A program made the position numbers and the translations under genes. A stretch of DNA of 64,000 bases, taken from positions 8,478,144 to 8,542,143 of the forward strand of contig JAQJVL010000004.1 in NCBI GenBank assembly GCA_035578905.1. The letters are read 5' to 3'. This stretch comes from Stictocephala bisonia. Its lineage: Eukaryota; Arthropoda; Insecta; Hemiptera; Membracidae. The notes below the pieces were generated by a model. The model ran no database searches. It saw only the letters and a program-made list of their open reading frames with translations, and was not told where the DNA came from. Positions 23,850 through 37,550 of the stretch are shown here, piece after piece. Each line of letters starts with the position of its first letter. Position 1 is the stretch's first letter.

Positions 23850-24000
23850 ACTTCTCTCTCCACTTCACATGAGCTGTGCGTGAACTTTTTTCAACGAATG
23901 AAGTAACGACCCTTGGCTCAGCTGGGGATTCGAACCATGATGCCTCCTCAGTCCAAAGCCTTAGCCACCGAGCCACCACACTGGCTGTGGTGAAGTAAAA
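23850..24000 (-). repeat. tRNA-derived SINE head
   Basis: On the minus strand TGGCTCGGTGG (23965-23975) fits a Pol III A box with one mismatch, and GGTTCGAATCC (23926-23936) is a perfect B box. Spacing is right for an internal tRNA promoter. The whole does not fold obviously into a complete tRNA, and the body continues past the acceptor position, so a SINE is more likely than a tRNA gene. Confidence 0.6.
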
Positions 24001-26040
24001 ACTTTTTATTTTATAACATATCACAAAATAACTGACGTTTATTATTTCTTTACGATAAACAAGTGAGTGAACTAAATTACTAGGAGACTCGTGGAAAGAA
24101 CTAGCAATGTCACTCATCAACCTTGCGTTATGCGACAGCACGCTCTGCTCTGTCATCGTTTCTCATATTGTATTAAGGTTTGAAGGCGTATTAAATTTCA
24201 AAGACAAGCTTGGCTTTCGTAACAAACCAATTAATGCAGATACTTGTTTACAAAATCATCAAAATGAAACTGATTCATGTTACCGTGGAAGAGAACATTA
24301 TTTAACATTTAACTTAAATATATTTACATATTGAATATACTAAACACAACTAACTAACAAACGTGTTATTTACATGAGTACAGTTTATTCATTAGTTAAC
24401 CAGTAAAATGTGCGTGTATTCCATCATCAATAAATTGAGATATTTGAAAATCGAGTACTTTACATTAAAGTACATAATCAAGCAGTCACAGATACGGATT
24501 ATAAAGCACCACAGACATGAACACGTGAAGTACAGTCAACGCCGGGCTCTCTAGGTGACCGTACTTGATTAATTATTTCGGAACGAGCTTTCAGTCTTTC
24601 AGTGGACCAGGTTGTCTCAGTTTTTTTCTGTCACCTTCTGACTGACTTTCCAAAACATCTATCCCTTCGGTGTGTTTCTACCTGAAATTCATCTACGTTT
24701 TACCAGCTTCTTTAGGGTATACTTCTATTGCATGGATCGATTTAACTATTATTGTTTTCGTCCTCTTTAAATTTTTCATAAAATTCAACATTTTTATTTG
24801 GAAATCTTGTGTGTTTTATTCTCTTGGCATGGCCTAAGAACTTAAGGTTTCATATCAAAAGTACGTCAGTGTGTTTGTAAGTTCCCTTTTATTTCTGTAA
24901 GTTGTAAGGTCAGTATTTGATGTAACTAACATTTTTCTCATAAACTTACTTACTTTTATGAATTTGTTTAATGTAAGCCTTTATATTGAAGCCTCAGCCC
25001 CAAAGAGACATTCTGGTTTCATTGCTGTGCTATAGTTCCTGAGGTTTTTTTTTACTTGAAAAGATATTTTTCATTGCAAATGTTATATATTAGTCTGAGG
25101 GCAGTTGTCTTTTTGGACAACGATCTTCATTTGCTAATTTTTCAAGAGCCCATGCATGTAAAATTTCCATGAAATGTTTTAATTGTAATTCCTATTACTG
25201 TAATTTATTTTGTATTGAGTTATTTAGGAGTTAATTTGAGACCAGAAATGTAGTTTTTTCTAACGAAATTTGTCATTTTTTCTTGTTAGATTTATTTAAG
25301 ATTTTAAATGGTTTTAAGCAATGAAAATGACTCTGGTATGCGTCTATGGTTTAGTCATACCATACAAGGTACAATTATTTTGTTTCATGGTGAAAATAAA
25401 ATATAAGCACTGAATTATGTAGGTATAATAGAAATTGCACCTACATAATTATAACACCATTTACCTTTTTGGCCTAAAAACTAATTCTAACAGGATATAT
25501 AACATATGTTTAATAAAAACTCTTACTTATTGTTAGGTTGTTCACATTGGGATTATCTATTCATTTATTAGACTTTAAAATATCTTAGAAAAAAATCAAA
25601 TTTTTGCGATTATTAATTTCTGAAATTGCTTAGCGTTATGGTCTCTGATAGAACATAGTGTTCTTATGAAAATAAAAATTCTCTTTTCCTATTAGCGGAC
25701 ACTTTAAATATACATGCTCATTTGAACTATTATTATTGAATGTAGAGGAAAATGAAGTTAAATACATTACATTTGATTCAAAGAACTGAGATGTTGAGCC
25801 TTCGTCTAGAATCTGGTTTTCCTTTGGTCTCCTTATCCTGTTTGACCTCAATATCCTCTGTGGGAATACAGGACGTTAAGATTCCAATGTATTGTTACTC
25901 TTTATTTTATTATCTAGTTGATATTATAGGTACTTATTTATACATTGCTGTAAAAAATAAGATATATTCTTTAATATTTAATACACATGATGTATTATGA
26001 GTTTCTGAAAAAGTGGTTTAAGCAACTCGCAAAATGTGTT
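24001..26040. other. AT-rich non-coding DNA
   Basis: No gene recognised. Contains a perfect hairpin with 12-bp arms (AATTATGTAGGT at 25413-25424, ACCTACATAATT at 25439-25450) around a 14-nt loop. Confidence 0.45.
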
Positions 26041-26069
26041 TCAACACATATGGTAATATTGACCTAACC

Positions 26070-26428
26070 AACCACCCGTACACGTACATTGGTATCGCCC
26101 TTCCTGCCCACCAATACACGTACGGTGGTGTTGACCTTCCTGCCCACCAATGCACGTACGGTGGTGTTGCCCTTCCTCCCAACCCAAACACGTACGGTGG
26201 TGTTGACCTTCATGTCCACCCATGCACATACGGTGGTGTTGAACTCCCTGCCCACACATACACGTACGGTGGTGTTGACCTTCCTGCCCACCCATACACG
26301 TACGGTGGCGATGACCTTCCTGTCCACCCATACACGTACGATGGTGTTGACCTTCCTGTCCACCCATACACGTACGGTGGCGTTGACCTTCCTGCCAACC
26401 CATACACGTACGGTGGTGTTGAACGTAC
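26070..26428. repeat. 36-bp minisatellite, CTTCCTGCCCACCC subfamily
   Basis: Ten units of 36 bp, shaped TTGACCTTCCTGCCCACCC followed by ATACACGTACGGTGGTG. The core box is ACGTACGG rather than ACGTACAG, and the quadruplex-forming tracts are broken by CTTCC. The array is open in several frames on both strands; the 189-codon frame at 26034-26603 mostly translates the repeat. Confidence 0.93.
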
Positions 26429-26689
26429 ACAATATGAACTATTTATTACAAAATACGGTACATTTACTAGTTACCTAAGGGGTCAAGTTTGGACTCATTC
26501 AACAGAAGGCAACGGATACTATGTTATCCTCTGGCTAATTTTATGTATATTACTTATTCTACTTGACCTAAGAGTACTCTACATGACCTATCCACCATAT
26601 TAATTTATACTTAGAGGACTAACCATCCCATTATCAAACGGGGGCCCATTGGGGGCTAACTCTATCAACGGTTGGTTATAATTATTAAT
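26429..26689. other. Link between the 36-bp and 73-bp arrays
   Basis: About 260 bp of unique-looking sequence. The tail of an open frame here encodes a hydrophobic stretch, but no start or domain supports a gene. Confidence 0.4.
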
Positions 26690-29600
26690 GGAGCCAATGC
26701 CAACTAATTACGGAACAGGGCCCATTGTTTATGAATCTGACCAACCATATACTAATTACTTGGAAGCCAAAGCCGACTAATAACGGAACAAGGTCCATTG
26801 TTAACAGATCTGACTAACCTTATACAAATTACTTAGAAGCCAATGCCGACTAATTATGGAACAGGGTCCATTGTTTACAAATCTGACCAACCATATACTA
26901 ATTACTTAGAGGCCAATGCCGACTAATTATGGAACAAGGTCCATTGTTAACAGATATGACCAACAATATACTAATTACTTAGAAGCCAATGCCGACTAAT
27001 TATGGAACAGGGCCCATTGTTTATGAATCTGACCAACCATATACTAATTACTTAGAGGCCAATGCCGACTAATTATGGAACAAGGTCCATTGTTTATAAA
27101 TCTGACCAACCAAATACTAATTACTTAAAAGCCAATGCCGACTAATTATGGAACAAGGTCCATTGTTAACAGATCTGACTAACCTTATACAAATTACTTA
27201 GAAGCCAAAGCCGACTAATAACGGAACATGGCCCATTGCATACGTATCTGACCAACCATATAATAATTACTTAGAAGCCAATGCCTACTAATTATGGAAC
27301 AGGGTCCATTGTTTACAAATCTGACCAATACCATATACTAATTACTCAGAAGCCAATGCCGACTAATTATGGAACAAGGTCCATTGTTAACAGATATGAC
27401 CAACAATATACTAATTACTTAGAAGCCAATGCCGACTAATTATGGAACAGGGCCCATTGTTTATGAATCTGACCAACCATATACTAATTACTTAGAGGCC
27501 AATGCCGACTAATTATGGAACAAGGTCCATTGTTTATAAATCTGACCAACCAAATACTAATTACTTAAAAGCCAATGCCGACTAATTATGGAACAAGGTC
27601 CATTGTTAACAGATCTGACTAACCTTATACAAATTACTTAGAAGCCAATGCCGACTAATTATGGAACAGGGCCCATTGTTTATGAATCTGACCAACCATA
27701 TACTAATTACTTAGAGGCCAATGCCGACTAATTATGGAACAGAGCCTATTGCTTACAGATCTGACCAACCATATAATAATTACTTAGAAGCCAATGCCGA
27801 CTAATTATGGAACAGGGCCCATTGTTTATGAATCTGACCAACCATATACTAATTACTTAGAGGCCAATGCCGACTAATTATGGAACAAGGTCCATTGTTT
27901 ATAAATCTGACCAACCATATACTAATTACTTAGAAGCCAATGCCGACTAATTATGGAACAGGGTCCATTGTTAACAGATCTGACTAACCTTATACAAATT
28001 ACTTAGAAGGCGATGCCGACTAATTATGGAACAGGGCCCATTGTTAACAAATCTGACCAACCATATACTAATTACTTAGAGGCCAATGCCGACTAATTAT
28101 GGAACAGGGCCTATTGCTTACAGATCTGACCAACCATATAATAATTACTTAGAAGCTAATGCCGACTAATTATGGAACAGGGCCCATTGTTTATGAATCT
28201 GACCAACCATATACTAATTACTTAGAAGCCAATGCCGACTAATTATGGAACAAGGTCCATTGTTAACAGATCTGACCAACCATATACTAATTACTTAGAG
28301 GCCAATGCCGACTAATTATGGAACAAGGTCCATTGTTTATAAATCTGACCAACCAAATACTAATTACTTAGAAGCCAATGCCGACTAATTATGGAACAAG
28401 GTCCATTGTTAACAGATCTGACTAACCTTATACAAATTACTTAGAAGCCAATGCCGACTAATTACGGAACAGGGTCCATTGTTAACAGATCTGACCAACC
28501 ATATAATAATTACTTAGAAGCCAATGCCGACTAATTATGGAACAGGGTCCATTGTTTACGAATCTGACCAACCATATACTAATTACTTAGAAGCCAATGC
28601 CGACTAATTATGGAACAGGGTCCATTGTTTATAAATCTGACCAACCAAATACTAATTACTTAGAAGCCAATGCCGACTAATTACGGAACATGGCCCATTG
28701 CATACAAATCTGAACAACCATATACTAATTACTTAGAAGCCAATGCCGACTAATTATGGAATAGGGTCCATTGTTAACGGATCTGACTAACCTTATACAA
28801 ATTATTGAAAGGCGATGCCGACTAATTATGGAACAGGGCCTATTGCTTACAGATCTGACCAACCATATACTAATTACTTACAAGCTAATGCCGACTAATT
28901 ATGGAACAGGGCCTATTGCTTACATATCTGACCAACCATATACTAATTACTCAGAAGCCAATGCCGATAATTATGGAACAGAGCCTATTGCTTACAGATC
29001 TGTCCAACCATATACTAATTACTTAGAAGCCAATGCCGACTAATTATGGAACAGGGCCCATTGTTTACAGATCTGACCAACCATATACTAATTACTTAGA
29101 AGCCAAAGCCAACTAATTACGGAAAATGGACCATTGCTTACAGATCTGACCAACCCTATACTAATTACATAGAAGCCAATGCCGACTAATTATGGAACAG
29201 GGCCTATTGCTTACATATCTGACCAACCATATACTAATTACTCAGAAGCCAATGCCGATAATTATGGAACAGAGCCTATTGCTTACAGATCTGTCCAACC
29301 ATATACTAATTACTTAGAAGCCAAAGCCGACTAATTACGGAACAGGGCCCATTGTTTACAGATCTGACCAACCATATACTAATTACTTAGAAGCCAAAGC
29401 CGACTAATTACGGAAAATGGACCATTGCTTACAAATCTGACCAACCATATACTAATTACTTAGAAGCCAAAGCCGACTAATTATGGAACAGAGCCTATTG
29501 CTTACAGATCTGTCCAACCATATACTAATTACTTAGAAGCCAAAGCCGACTAATTACGGAAAATGGACCATTGCTTACAAATCTGACCAACCATATACTA

Positions 29601-32600
29601 ATTACTTAGAAGCCAATGCCGACTAATTATGGAACAGGGCCTATTGCTTAAAGATCTGACCAACCATATACTAATTACTTAGAAGCCAATGCCGACTAAT
29701 TATGGAACAGGGCCTATTGCTTCTAGATCTGACCAACCATATACTAATTACTTAGAAGCCAATGCCGACTAATTATGGAACAGGGTCCATTGTTTACAAA
29801 TCTGACCAACCATATACTAATTACTTAGAAGCCAATGCCGACTAATTATGGAACAGGGCCTATTGCTTATAGATCTGACCAACCATATACTAATTACTTA
29901 GAAGCCAATGCCGACTAATTACGGAACATGGCCCATTGCTTACAAATCTGACCAACCATATACTAATTACTTAGAAGCCAATGCCGACTAATTATGGAAC
30001 AGGGTCCATTGTTAACGGATCTGACTAACCTTATACAAATTACTTAGAAGGCGATGCCGACTAATTATGGAACAGGGTCCACTGTTAACGGATCTGACCA
30101 AACATATACTAATTACTTAGAAGCCAATACCGGCTAATTATGGAACAGGGTCCATTGTTAACGGATCTGACTAACCTTATACAAATTACTTAGAAGGCGA
30201 TGCCGACTAATTATGGAGCAGGGTCCACTGTTAACGGATCTGACCAACCTTATACTAATTACTTAGAAGCCAATGCCGACTAATTATTGAACAGGGCCTA
30301 TTGCTTACAGATCTGACCAACCATATACTAATTACTTAGAAGCCCATGCCGACTAATTATGGAACAGGGCCTATTGCTTTTAGATCCGACCAACCATATA
30401 CTAATTACTCAGAAGCCAATGCCGACTAATTATGGAACAGGGGCTATTGCTTATAGATCTGAACAACCATATACTAATTACTTAGAAGCCAATGCCGACT
30501 AATTATGGAACAGAGCCTATTGCTTAGAGATCTGTCCAACCATATACTAATTACTTAGAAGCCAATGCCGACTAATTATGGAACAGAGCCTATTGCTTAC
30601 AGATCTGTCCAACCATATACTAATTACTTAGAAGCCAATGCCGACTAATTATGGAACAGAGCCTATTGCTTACAGATCTGTCCAACCATATACTAATTAC
30701 TTAGAAGCCAATGCCGACTAATTATGGAACAGGGGCTATTGCTTATAGATCTGAACAACCATATACTAATTACTTAGAAGCCAATGCCGACTAATTATGG
30801 AACAGAGCCTATTGCTTACAGATCTGTCCAACCATATACTAATTACTTAGAAGCCAATGCCGACTAATTATGGAACAGAGCCTATTGCTTACAGATCTGT
30901 CCAACAATATACTAATTACTCAGAAGCCAATGCCGACTAATTATGGAACAGGGGCTATTGCTTATAGATCTGCACAACCATATACTAATTACTTAGAAGC
31001 CAATGCCGACTAATTATGGAACAGAGCCTATTGCTTACAGATCTGTCCAACCATATACTAATTACTTAGAAGCCAATGCCGACTAATTATTGAACAGGGC
31101 CTATTGCTTACAGATCTGAACAACCATATACTAATTACTTAGAAGCCAATGCCGACTAATTATGGAACAGGGCCTATTGCTTACAGATCTGACCAACCAT
31201 ATACTAATTACTTAGAAGCCAATGCTGACTAATTATGGAACAGAGCCTATTGCTTACAGATCTGTCCAACCATATACTAATTACTTAGAAGCCAATGCCG
31301 ACTAATTATGGAACAGAGCCTATTGCTTACAGATCTGTCCAACCATATACTAATTACTTAGAAGCCAAAGCCGACTAATTACGGAAAATGGAACATTGCT
31401 TACAGATCTGACCAACCATATACTAATTACTTAGAAGCCAAAGCCAACTAATTACGGAAAATGGAACATTGCTTACAGATCTGACCAACCATATACTTAT
31501 TACTTAGAAGCCAATGCCGACTAATTATGGAACAGAGCCTATTGCTTACAGATCTGTCCAACCATATACCAATTACTTAGAAGCCAATGCCGACTAATTA
31601 CGGAAAATGGAACATTGCTTACAGATCTGACCAACCATATACTAATTACTTAGAAGCCAAAGCTGACTAATTACGGAAAATGGAACATTGCTTACAGATC
31701 TGACCAACCATATACTTATTACTTAGAGGCCAATGCCGACTAATTATAGAACAGGGCCTATTGCTTCTAGATCTGTCCAACCATATACTAATTACTTAGA
31801 AGCCAATGCCGACTAATTATGGAACAGGGTCCATTGTTTACAAATCTGACTAACCATATACTAATTACTTAGAAGCCAATGCCGACTAATTATGGAACAG
31901 GGCCTATTGCTTCTAGATCTGACTAACCATATACTAATTACTTAGAAGCCAATGCCGACTAATTATGGAACAGGGCCTATTGCTTCTAGATCCGACCAAC
32001 CATATACTAATTACTTAGAAGCCAATGCCGACTAATTATGGAACAGGGTCCATTGTTTACAAATCTGACCAACCATATACTAATTACTTAGAAGCCAATG
32101 CCGAATAATTAAGGAACATGGTCCATTGTTTACGAATCTGACCAACTATATACTAATTACTTAGAAGCCAATGCCGACTAGTTATGGAAGGGGGTTTATT
32201 GTTAACGGATCTGACTAACCTTATACAAATTACTTGGAAGGCGATGCCGACTAATTATGGAACAGGGTCCATTGTTAACGGATCTGACCAAACATATACT
32301 AATTACTTAGAAGCCAATACCGGCTAATTATGGAACAGGGTCCATTGTTAACGGATCTAACCAACTTTATACTAATTACTTAGAAGCCAATGCCGACTAA
32401 TTATTGAACAGGGCCTATTGCTTACAGACCTGACCAACCATATACTAATTACTTAGAAGCCAATGCTGACTAATTATGGAACAGGGCCTTTTGCTTTCAG
32501 ATCTGACCAACTATATACTATTTACTCAGAAGCCAATGCCGACTAATTATGGAACAGGGGCTATTGCTTATAGATCTGAACAACCATATACTAATTACTT

Positions 32601-33311
32601 AGAAGCCAATGCCGAATAATAATGGAACAGGGCCCATTGTTTACAGATCTGACCAACCATATACTAATTACTTAGAAGCCAATGCCGTCTAATTATTGAA
32701 CAGGGGCTATTGCTTACAGATCTGACCAACCATATAATAATTACCTAGAAGCCAATGCCGACTAATTATTGAACAGGGTCCATTGTTAACAGATCTAACC
32801 AACCATATACTTATTACTTAGAAGCCAATGCCGAATAATTAAGGAACATGGTCCATTGTTTACGAATCTGACCAACCAAATACTAATTACTTAGAAGCCA
32901 AGGCCGACTAGTTATGGAAGGGGGTCCATTGTTAACGGATCTGACTAACCTTATACAAATTTCTTGGAAGGCGATGCCGACTAATTATGGTACAGGTTCC
33001 GTTGTTTACAGATCTGACCAACCATATACTAATTACTTAGAAGCCAATGCCGACTAATTACGGAACATGGCCCATTGTTTACGAATCTGACCAACCATAT
33101 ACTAATTACTTAGAAGCCAATGCCGACTAATTATTGAACAGGGTCCATTGTTAACAGATCTGACCAACCATATACTAATTACTTAGAAGCCAATGCCGAC
33201 TAATTACGGAACAGGGTTCATTGTTTACAGATCTGACCAACAATATACTAATTACTTAGAAGCTAATGCCGACTAATTATTGAACAGGGTTCATTGTTTA
33301 CAGATCTGACC
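26690..33311. repeat. 73-bp satellite array, about 90 units
   Basis: A continuous 6.6-kb array with a 73-bp period (CGGAAC at 26711 and again at 26784). Landmarks are GCCGACTAATTATGGAAC, CCCATTG and TCTGACCAACCATATACT. Variants (GGCCCATTG, GGTCCATTG, GGCCTATTGCTTA; TTAACAGATC versus TTTATAAATC) are arranged in local higher-order blocks. One six-unit block starting at about 27010 recurs about 440 bp later, and a three-unit spacing (219 bp) follows. Homogenisation is strongest at 30.4-31.4 kb. Stops occur in each unit. The right edge abuts a SINE head. Confidence 0.95.
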
Positions 33312-33420
33312 CGTGGCCGATGGGTCTTAGGAGTTAGGACTAGAGCCTGATTTAGATAGGTTCGAATCGTTGCCTTGATTGTTAGTATCTATCAGTTAAA
33401 TCACCTTGCACTGAACTGGT
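33312..33420 (+). repeat. tRNA-derived SINE head at the satellite edge
   Basis: TGGCCGATGGG (33314-33324, A-box-like) and GGTTCGAATCG (33359-33369, B box) are 35-45 bases apart, as in Pol III internal promoters. It begins exactly where the 73-bp array stops, within CAGATCTGAC. Confidence 0.55.
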
Positions 33421-34815
33421 TCTTCCCTTACCTTGTTAACAATGTTCCCTACACAGATCAATAGTATATGACGTATGCGCATATTATAGTGAAAAGAAGA
33501 TCAATCAGTTATTTTAAAATATAAATAAAATACTTTAACAAAATATGATAAGTTTGCTTAAGGGTCTGATCAATCATACACTCTTTACCTACACAACTCC
33601 AACTAAATATGGATTAGAGCTCATTTATTACAAATTTGTTTTAATTATTACTAATATTCGGCACCCTAATTATATATTAAGAAATATTTCAAGTTTTTCT
33701 CAGAACTAGTCTCAGTGAGATCGACACTAAAAGATTTTAATGAAGTTTACGCCGACATGCTCAAATTTGCTTTGACCTCTTATTCCATCTATAACAAGTG
33801 TTACATACTGCATGAAGTGCCACGTTTAATTGATGTATATTGCATTTATCAAATAAAATAATTACTATTGTGAAAACGTAAAACATAAATTTAGCAACAA
33901 ACATTCCTGTTGAGTGGACTTACTTGTTAATTGATACTCATATAAATTAAAAAAATAAATTAGGGTTAAAAGGTTATACCAGACGTTGCTTTTAATATGT
34001 ATTTAAAAAAACAAATAGACTCGACATCACCAACAAAAATAATAAATTTGAATGCAATTTTAGTAGATTCCTAGTAGAAAAACTGTGACTGAAATCAGAA
34101 TTTAATTAAAAGTTAATGAATTGTTGCTAAAATTGTTACGTTTCATGATTAGGTGTTACTAACTTTATGCCAAAGTCTATTAATAACGACTGATTTGATT
34201 TTAATCCAAAATTCTAGGTCAACTAATTATATTTATAAAAGAGTGATAACAGCTTCCTGATAATACCTTATCTGCATTGAGCGTTCTTATCATCCATGGT
34301 TTTAGTATGGAGTTTTAGCATTTTCCCTGTTTGAAATATACAAATTTATATTTGTCATACAATTCATCACTAACCTAAATAATATAACACAATCAAAATC
34401 ACTTTTTTATCTCTTCAATAATATTTAGAAAGAACGTTTTCTGTTCCAAAATAATTTCAAATCAGCAAATCAAAGTATAAACTCTGAATCATCCATATTT
34501 GCTCTGAACTCTAAGGAGCTTGTAAAATACACTTTTACATTCTCTAATTCGTAAAATTTATACTGTAGTTCTATTACCTAAGGGGTAAATACAATACGTA
34601 AAAAAATGTATGAAAGAGATCTATTACCTCTAAGAAATTTTGTACAATCTAGAACTTTATATTGCATTTACAATAGATCTAAAATACAATAGCTTAAAAG
34701 TCTAGTTTTTGTAAGTTATAACCTATTAATTTCTTTTAGTTTTTATTCATATGAATTCCTTTCATTATTTATCAAAAGGAAAAGTTAGTCCAGTCTCACA
34801 ACAGTAGCATGTACA

Positions 34816-34819
<4 letters not shown>
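33421..34819. other. AT-rich non-coding DNA
   Basis: Nothing recognised. Confidence 0.5.

Positions 34820-34857
<38 letters not shown>
34820..34857. repeat. (TA)19 microsatellite
   Basis: Uninterrupted TA dinucleotide run. Confidence 0.98.
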
Positions 34858-34860
<3 letters not shown>

Positions 34861-35939
34861 ACTATTCCACAACATTTTAACTGATCCAACTAACCACATT
34901 CTTTGGAGGCCCAAATACTTTTCTGAAGTGAAACTTTTTATAAGCATCTTAAAAATATCAAAGCAGAATCTAAATTAAGTAAATTCATATCTAAATCAAA
35001 TTCATTTTTAATATTAAAGGAATACTATAGTGTCCGTGAATACTTAAGTGATAGCTTTGCAGCGTCTTTATATATTGTTCTCATATTATTTTATTTTTGT
35101 TCACTTATCTACTATACAACATAACCATTTAAAATGCTATGTAAATTTTTTTATAAAAATAAAACATTCTGGTTCAGATGTTGGCTTAGTTTAAAAAGGG
35201 TAAATTGTTTACTCATTTCCACAATGCTATCCATTCTACACTTACAAATATATAAGAACTCGTCGTGTATTGTCTGAAAATACAGCTAAACTTTTTATAT
35301 TTAAGCTGTGTTTTAACTATTGAGCAGCATTTTTTCGATTATTTCATATAGTTAAAGTTTATTATAACTATAACTTAAGATGAACTTGTACATTTCCTTA
35401 AATTAATTCCTTAAACGTGCAAATTGCACTTGTGACTTTTTGCAGGTCTATGAATTTGTTTTTGATTCTTAATTTAAAAATATCTTTGGGTACATCGATT
35501 CCTGAAAGTAACTTGTTTTCAGTTATTAAATAACATATATTAAATTGTTTCGTATATTCCCAATATAAATTGTTTGTTCTCCAAGTTTATATTTCTTTCA
35601 TTCAGTCAATCGTACAGATTTAACTGTAGTCGAACCACCCCTATTGTTTAATAATGTTACTAGAGTGTCTAGCAGTCTGTTTGGCATAAAAAAAAGGTTC
35701 TGGAGAAGTAACCTATTTTCTGGTTTTTTTCTCCTAACCAAGGTTTCTCCAGTTAAGTGTATGGATCCGTACTTACAAGTGTTACACAAGATAAACATGG
35801 AAGGTGTCTATTACCATGATATAATTTAATTAGAATGGTATATAATTATCATTGGTGTCTTAACTGTTTATTTAATTAAATTTCTACATGTCACATTTTT
35901 ATGAAGAATAACGCATGTACGAGCCTGTATCCGTCGACC
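34858..35939. other. AT-rich non-coding DNA
   Basis: No gene recognised. Short overlapping frames at 35598-35829 on both strands are featureless. Confidence 0.45.
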
Positions 35940-37550
35940 ACATCTTGTTGTTCGAATTGGCTAGGATATGTTCTTGGTGCACCATATCAGTAATATTGTC
36001 TTGTATTGAATCCACTGATCCCTGTTTCATTAAAATGAAGATTCATTAAAATTAGTCAATATTTTATCATCTTTATGATATATCCTTATCAATATTCTGT
36101 CCCTTCTATAAACATATCCGTTTTCTTAAACCAAATATGATCTAAACACAATGGTTTCATAATTATTCTTTTGTCCACACTTGGTGATACTTTGGCAACT
36201 TTATTCTGAGTTGTGTTTCATGTAACAGATATTTAAGAGGTTGACTTTTTTATCATAACCAAATTTTGCGCTCTTCTTCTTCTGTTCCACTTTTTCATTA
36301 TAATTTCCTGACCTACTGACATAAGCTAATACAAAAAAATGGGTAGAATGAAATCGGGTCCTCCTATTCATTAATCTCTGTAAAGGACTGCTTCCTATCA
36401 TTGTATCTGGAGCGTTCCTCACTGCTAGTAGAGCAAGGTGTGGATCTGAATTTTCTTCAGTTGCTTTTGTAAAAATGGATTTAACAAGTGATTTTCACTG
36501 CTGACATTGATTTATCATTCCCTTGAGAATAGTAGTGGGATGAAGTATTTTAGTTGATTGTCATAATTTTTACAAAACTCATGGAACTCTGAATTACCTA
36601 ATTGTCCACCATTGGCTAATGGCAGATACTGGTATGCCATTATCGTTAGAACTGTTCCTTGCAACCATAATGATATTTCCTGATGTAATGCTGTTTATCA
36701 GGGTTACTCAATATAATCCTAACAGCTGTCCATCATAACAAAGAAATACTTTCCCTTTTTTCCGATAAATCCTTATTTATAATTTGTTCCAAGGTGAAGA
36801 AGATATCTTACGTGACTATTGGCTCTCTAGTTCGTTTCGGTTGGTATTTGATACAGAGAATACATTTTTCTAAACACTCCATTATTTTATTTCTTATTTC
36901 TATCCAGAATACCAATTCCCGGGTCCTTCGTATAGTCGAATATAGTTGCGTACAGTTTGATAAACATAGTGTTTGGTGTGAAACATGTAATTTTAAAAGA
37001 ATTTCTTGTATCATTTATTAAGGAATAAATAATTTAAACTCCTTCAAAATTATCACTTCTATTACATCTAATTCATCTATCAATGACCAAAATTGTCTCA
37101 GCTTCATAGGAATATTTTATTTTAGATCTGGCCAGCCGTTAAATATCGTATTTTTCAGATCAGTCGTTACGTCTTTCTTCACAGACTCGTAGCACACTCT
37201 TTGTTCACCTTGTGTAGATACAAGGTAAACAAGAGTGTCTCTTGGAACTGGTTGATTGTTTCAATTGGAACCCTCTCATCTGGTTGATTGTTTCAATCGG
37301 AACCCTCTCCTCTGGTCGATCGTTTCAATTGGAACCCTCTCCTCCGGTTGATTGTTTCAATTGGAACCCTCTCCTCTGGTTAACCAATCTCAGAAAGAGG
37401 ACCTCTGAAAAGAATATCATCGAGAATCGAACATTTCCATCTTATGTATGTTACATTGAAATTATAATGTTTAAGCTTAAGTATCGAAGTGTTTTGGGTG
37501 CACCAAGCAGTGGCCTTCTGAATATAACTTCAAGTGGCTTGTAGTCATTG
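35940..37550 (-). pseudogene. K02A2.6-like Ty3/gypsy pol relic (RNase H end to integrase)
   Basis: Read on the minus strand from high to low coordinates. First, KPLEVIFRRPLLGAPK and KLKHYNFNVTY (about 37445-37545) with IADTLSRA-like remnants as DDILFRGPLSEI (about 37390-37425): the RT/RNase H end. Then a degenerate H2C2 zinc region with LHVSHQTLCLS and CILCIKYQPKRTREPI (36808-36995). Then core fragments with NDNGIPVS (about 36630) and, in the longest open piece, NAPDTMIGSSPLQRLMNR (36360-36420). Layout is that of gypsy elements in insects. Many stops and frameshifts. The catalytic aspartates cannot all be followed. No LTRs found. A 32-bp minisatellite lies inside it. Confidence 0.8.
37250..37381. 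repeat. 32-bp minisatellite inside the gypsy relic
   Basis: Four units of GGTTGATTGTTTCAATTGGA plus ACCCTCTCCTCT with few differences, starting at 37250. It sits between the RNase H-side and integrase-side pieces of the relic, so it expanded within or was inserted into the dead element. Confidence 0.92.

Noticed and set aside
23850..24000. Functional tRNA gene
   Set aside because: Pol III boxes are present, but I cannot form a full cloverleaf with a proper acceptor stem; a SINE head is the better reading.
26034..26603. 189-codon frame with a repeat domain and hydrophobic tail
   Set aside because: Two thirds is a translated 36-bp minisatellite that is also open on the other strand; the hydrophobic tail comes from AT-rich sequence. 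No promoter, splice or homology support.
26690..33311. CRISPR-like reading of the 73-bp array as repeat plus spacer
   Set aside because: The whole 73-bp unit is conserved; the variable part is a small set of shared variants, not unique spacers.
33312..33420. Functional tRNA gene at the satellite edge
   Set aside because: B box is good, but the arms do not pair convincingly and the A box is only approximate.
36794..37021. + strand frame of 75 codons
   Set aside because: Shadow of the gypsy integrase zinc-region relic on the minus strand.
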